8,834 nt of DNA from an uncultured Rhodospirillaceae bacterium. Lineage in GTDB: Bacteria; Pseudomonadota; Alphaproteobacteria; RF32; CAG-239. The translations under genes and the position numbers were made by a program. The stretch is from assembly GCA_900313155.1 (NCBI GenBank), contig OMQE01000019.1, positions 1-8,834 of the forward strand. Direction: 5' to 3'. Below the pieces are notes generated by a model. That model had not been told where the DNA came from. It saw only the letters and a list, made by a program, of their open reading frames with translations, and did not search any database. Below are positions 7,256 through 8,834 of this stretch, one piece after another. Position 1 is the stretch's first letter; each line of letters begins with the position of its first letter.

Positions 7256-7627
7256 TCATTCGGCACAATCTTCTGCACAATTGGCGGAATGAATGATGGC
7301 TCTCACACTCTTGTCTTTGGCAAGACGTGCAAACGATTCGGCCCAGCGACGGTGAGCAGATTCCCCTCGATGAAATTCTTCTTCGTTCATACACTTTCCG
7401 CACTCTCTAATGCCTCGCATTTCTGTCAAATTAAGATAGACAACTGCCAAACGCGCGATATTGAGGCTTAAATCTGTGTATGACATATTCAGCAAGTCAT
7501 CATCAGAGATTTGCTTTACCTGTTCTCTTGCTGAATACCCCAAGGCTTTGCGAAAGTCGCTAATCCCTACCTTTTTGGTTTCGGATTTTCTCACTCTTTT
7601 GTTTAATTTTTTGACTTTTTTACTCAT
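7256..7627 (-). CDS. Hypothetical basic protein with Cys/His residues
   Basis: The gene encodes about 123 residues from the ATG at 7627, or 126 from an in-frame ATG at 7636. Neither start has a recognisable ribosome binding site, and 7627 is preferred because it gives the typical opening MSKKVKK. I do not recognise the family. The first 20 residues are very rich in Lys and Arg, suggesting contact with nucleic acid or ribosomes. The middle (DDDLLNMSYTDLSLNIARLA) reads as amphipathic helices. The C-terminal half carries ECGKC, FHRGESAHRRW and a terminal CAEDC, giving four Cys and several His that could bind a metal ion; this is inference. There is no signal peptide or membrane segment, so it is probably cytoplasmic. 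It has a good promoter (7682-7709) and is followed by the small membrane protein gene. Confidence 0.68.
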   Translation of the reverse strand: MSKKVKKLNKRVRKSETKKVGISDFRKALGYSAREQVKQISDDDLLNMSYTDLSLNIARLAVVYLNLTEMRGIRECGKCMNEEEFHRGESAHRRWAESFARLAKDKSVRAIIHSANCAEDCAE

Positions 7628-7681
7628 AATACACATTTTAAGTTAAACAATAATAGTCTTCATAATTTCTGTTTACCTAAC

Positions 7682-7709
7682 AGCATATTCAAACGCAAAA
7701 AAATGTCAA
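7682..7709 (-). promoter_or_regulatory. Sigma-70-type promoter of the small minus-strand genes
   Basis: On the minus strand a perfect -35 TTGACA (7709-7704) is followed, after 16 bp containing a T-tract, by the -10 TATGCT (7687-7682, 4 of 6 matches). The predicted start is near 7675, about 48 nt before the preferred ATG at 7627. Confidence 0.6.
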
Positions 7710-7711
7710 GA

Positions 7712-7740
7712 GTGATATAAATTAAACCTAATTTTAATAT
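7712..7740 (+). promoter_or_regulatory. Possible promoter of the lipoprotein-comM genes
   Basis: On the plus strand GTGATA (7712-7717) and TAATAT (7735-7740) stand 17 bp apart, each with 4 of 6 consensus matches. A second possible -10, TAGAAT (7765-7770), lacks a good -35. The DNA is so AT-rich that chance matches are expected, so the call is weak. If real, it sits back-to-back with the minus-strand promoter. Confidence 0.3.
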
Positions 7741-7767
7741 TTATGGATTAAACTAATGCCAAATTAG
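7721..7767. repeat. Repeated ATTA/TAAT dyads in the divergent spacer
   Basis: ATTAAACCTAAT (7721-7732) recurs as ATTAAACTAAT (7747-7757), starting 26 bp later. Each copy is itself a dyad, ATTA-spacer-TAAT. A third overlapping dyad, CTAAT-GCCAA-ATTAG, covers 7753-7767. The arrangement resembles an operator for a dimeric repressor, but very AT-rich DNA gives such dyads by chance. Confidence 0.3.
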
Positions 7768-7785
7768 AATATTCAGCGAGGCAAA

Positions 7786-8235
7786 ATGAAGAAAATTTAT
7801 GTGCTTGTAGCGTTGTTAAGTGTTATGTTTTTGAGTGGCTGTATGGGACGCGCTCAATACGAAACGGAAGATATGTACGGGGTTTCGCCGCGTTGTCGGC
7901 AAGAAACAACTGTTGCTGTGTATGACAAAAACGGTATGCACACTTTCCCTGGATGTACCGATTATGAATATGTTTCGGTTGAGCGAGATTTCCCGCTTGT
8001 TCCGAATAATAAATATGACAGCAATCAGGTTATTATGGAAAATTTAAATACACGTGTTTTAGCTTATTGTCGCGGCAGTCAGGAAGAAATTGAAATGTGC
8101 GTGGCAACGCTGGAAGATTCGTGCTATACGCGCCTTTCGGAAGTTCCGTATGTTGCCGCAAAATACGATTCTTTAACAACCGGAACTTATCCGACACGTC
8201 GTTGGCGTAACGGGCAAAATGTACCGAGGTGGTAA
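7786..8235 (+). CDS. Predicted outer-membrane-type lipoprotein of unknown function
   Basis: The gene encodes a 149-residue precursor. It has a short lipoprotein signal peptide: basic MKK, hydrophobic core to residue 15, and lipobox LSGC with the modified Cys19. The residue after Cys is Met rather than Asp, so under the usual Lol rule it would go to the outer membrane. The mature part has about 131 residues, no membrane helix, and five further Cys (37, 57, 95, 105, 113), which in the periplasm may form disulfides. It ends in a Tyr/Arg/Trp-rich tail (RRWRNGQNVPRW). I do not recognise a family. The start is supported by GCGAGG 4 nt before the ATG. It is the first gene of a plus-strand pair and stops 2 bp before the comM ATG, so the two are almost certainly co-transcribed and probably translationally coupled. 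Confidence 0.85.
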   Translation: MKKIYVLVALLSVMFLSGCMGRAQYETEDMYGVSPRCRQETTVAVYDKNGMHTFPGCTDYEYVSVERDFPLVPNNKYDSNQVIMENLNTRVLAYCRGSQEEIEMCVATLEDSCYTRLSEVPYVAAKYDSLTTGTYPTRRWRNGQNVPRW

Positions 8236-8237
8236 AA

Positions 8238-8834
8238 ATGTTGGCGCACGTCAAAACAATAGCTTTTAACGGCTTAAATACGCTTGATGTTGATTTGCAA
8301 TTGCAAATTACTTCAGGAATGCCGATGTTTGCTATTGTCGGTCTGCCCGATAAAACAATTGCCGAAAGTAAAGAACGCGTGCGCGCGGCACTGAACACAA
8401 TGGGAGTGGAATTACCGGCAAAGCGAATTCTCATCAATTTGGCGCCGGCCGATTTGTTGAAAGAAGGTTCTCACTTTGATTTGCCGATAGCTTTGGCGCT
8501 GTTGGCGGGGCTAGGTATTGTTCCGGCAGAAGAAATCAACAACTATATTGCCATTGGTGAGCTTGGATTAGATGGACAAATTCAGCCGGTCAACGGCGTG
8601 TTGCCTGTGGCTATTCATGCTCATCGACAGAACTTGGGGTTGATATGCCCGCAATCGCAAGGTAGTGAGGCCGTTTGGGCGGGGTTAAAAGATGTTGTGG
8701 CGGCACCGACACTGCTTTCGCTTATTAACCATTTGAAAGGTGTTCAGCAATTACCTGCGCCAACAGCCAAACAGAAGAAAAGTAAAATTTCAGATTTAGA
8801 TATGGCCGATGTTAAAGGACAGGAAACTGCTAAA
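8238..8834 (+). CDS. comM: ComM/YifB family Mg-chelatase-like AAA+ ATPase (5' part, 199 codons)
   Basis: ComM/YifB proteins (about 500 residues) have an N-terminal ChlI-like domain and a Mg-chelatase-type AAA+ domain. The studied Vibrio cholerae ComM is a hexameric helicase that promotes branch migration during natural transformation. Seen here: the family opening MLAHVKTIAFNGLNT; the ChlI block with GMPMFAIVGLPDKTIAESKE and ERVRAALNTMGVELP (about 31-65); NLAPADLLKEGSHFDLPIAL (about 71-90); and IGELGLDGQIQPVNGVLP (about 105-125). A less conserved linker follows, with lysines around residues 176-183, and then DVKGQETAK, which normally leads into the ATPase domain. The right edge cuts the gene before the expected Walker A motif, so ATPase integrity cannot be judged. 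The ATG at 8238 follows AGGTGG (8227-8232), which overlaps the stop region of the lipoprotein gene. Many bacteria without known transformation also carry this gene. Confidence 0.95.
   Translation, partial: MLAHVKTIAFNGLNTLDVDLQLQITSGMPMFAIVGLPDKTIAESKERVRAALNTMGVELPAKRILINLAPADLLKEGSHFDLPIALALLAGLGIVPAEEINNYIAIGELGLDGQIQPVNGVLPVAIHAHRQNLGLICPQSQGSEAVWAGLKDVVAAPTLLSLINHLKGVQQLPAPTAKQKKSKISDLDMADVKGQETAK

Noticed and set aside
7203..7403. Minus-strand frame with many Cys and Arg, overlapping the basic Cys/His protein gene
   Set aside because: It overlaps the longer gene in another frame, has no ribosome binding site, and its Arg/Cys/Ser-rich composition is typical of a shifted reading of that gene.
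8033..8437. Minus-strand open frame crossing the lipoprotein-comM junction
   Set aside because: It lies opposite two well-supported plus-strand genes, including conserved ComM residues. It is a composition shadow.
1..8834. Mobile elements, attachment sites, CRISPR arrays, tRNA or rRNA genes, toxin-antitoxin pairs
   Set aside because: No terminal inverted repeats with a transposase, no regularly spaced repeats, no cloverleaf or rRNA sequence, and no recognisable toxin or antitoxin fold in the small genes.

Overview
The window appears to come from a low-to-moderate GC alphaproteobacterium. The RNA polymerase beta subunit (1387 residues) reads like alphaproteobacterial RpoB throughout: the N-terminal MPNLI(D/E)VQ..SY block, the segment around EFDAKD.IYARIDRRRKLPVTS, and the THKRRLSALGPGGL region. 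Coding sequences are rich in A/T-ending codons and intergenic DNA is very AT-rich. This suggests a host-associated or gut-type uncultured lineage rather than a high-GC soil rhizobium, but that finer placement is inference.

Layout. The left three quarters, on the minus strand, hold rpoB (2328-6491) followed after 18 bp by the first 769 codons of rpoC, which runs off the left edge. Upstream of rpoB lies a 396-bp gene-free stretch (6492-6887). Read on the minus strand it contains, in order, an intrinsic terminator for the upstream genes, a strong sigma-70-type promoter (TTGCAT-N17-TATACT), and a leader of about 187 nt with a hairpin at its 5' end. A second hairpin followed by six U residues looks like a transcription attenuator, and then comes the rpoB ribosome binding site. 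rpoB is therefore not directly downstream of rplJ-rplL, as it is in the textbook arrangement. Its immediate neighbours are two small unrecognised genes on the same strand, a two-helix membrane protein (6888-7199) and a basic, Cys/His-containing protein (7256-7627), cut off from rpoB by the terminator.

Right part. A 149-158 bp divergent spacer separates the two small minus-strand genes from a plus-strand pair. It contains a good minus-strand promoter (TTGACA-N16-TATGCT) and repeated ATTA/TAAT dyads. The plus-strand pair is a predicted lipoprotein of 149 residues and, 2 bp after it, the start of comM/yifB (AAA+ Mg-chelatase-like DNA helicase). comM is cut off by the right edge just before its expected Walker A motif.

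How it fits together. rpoB and rpoC supply the two catalytic subunits of RNA polymerase from one operon. The promoter and leader are the most interesting part of the window, because an isolated rpoBC operon cannot borrow the promoter and ribosomal-protein feedback of rplKAJL and would need its own control. I see no mobile element, CRISPR array, tRNA, rRNA or phage gene here, and no clear candidate for a wholly new system. The unusual content is the rpoBC leader, the two orphan small genes, and the lipoprotein-comM pair.
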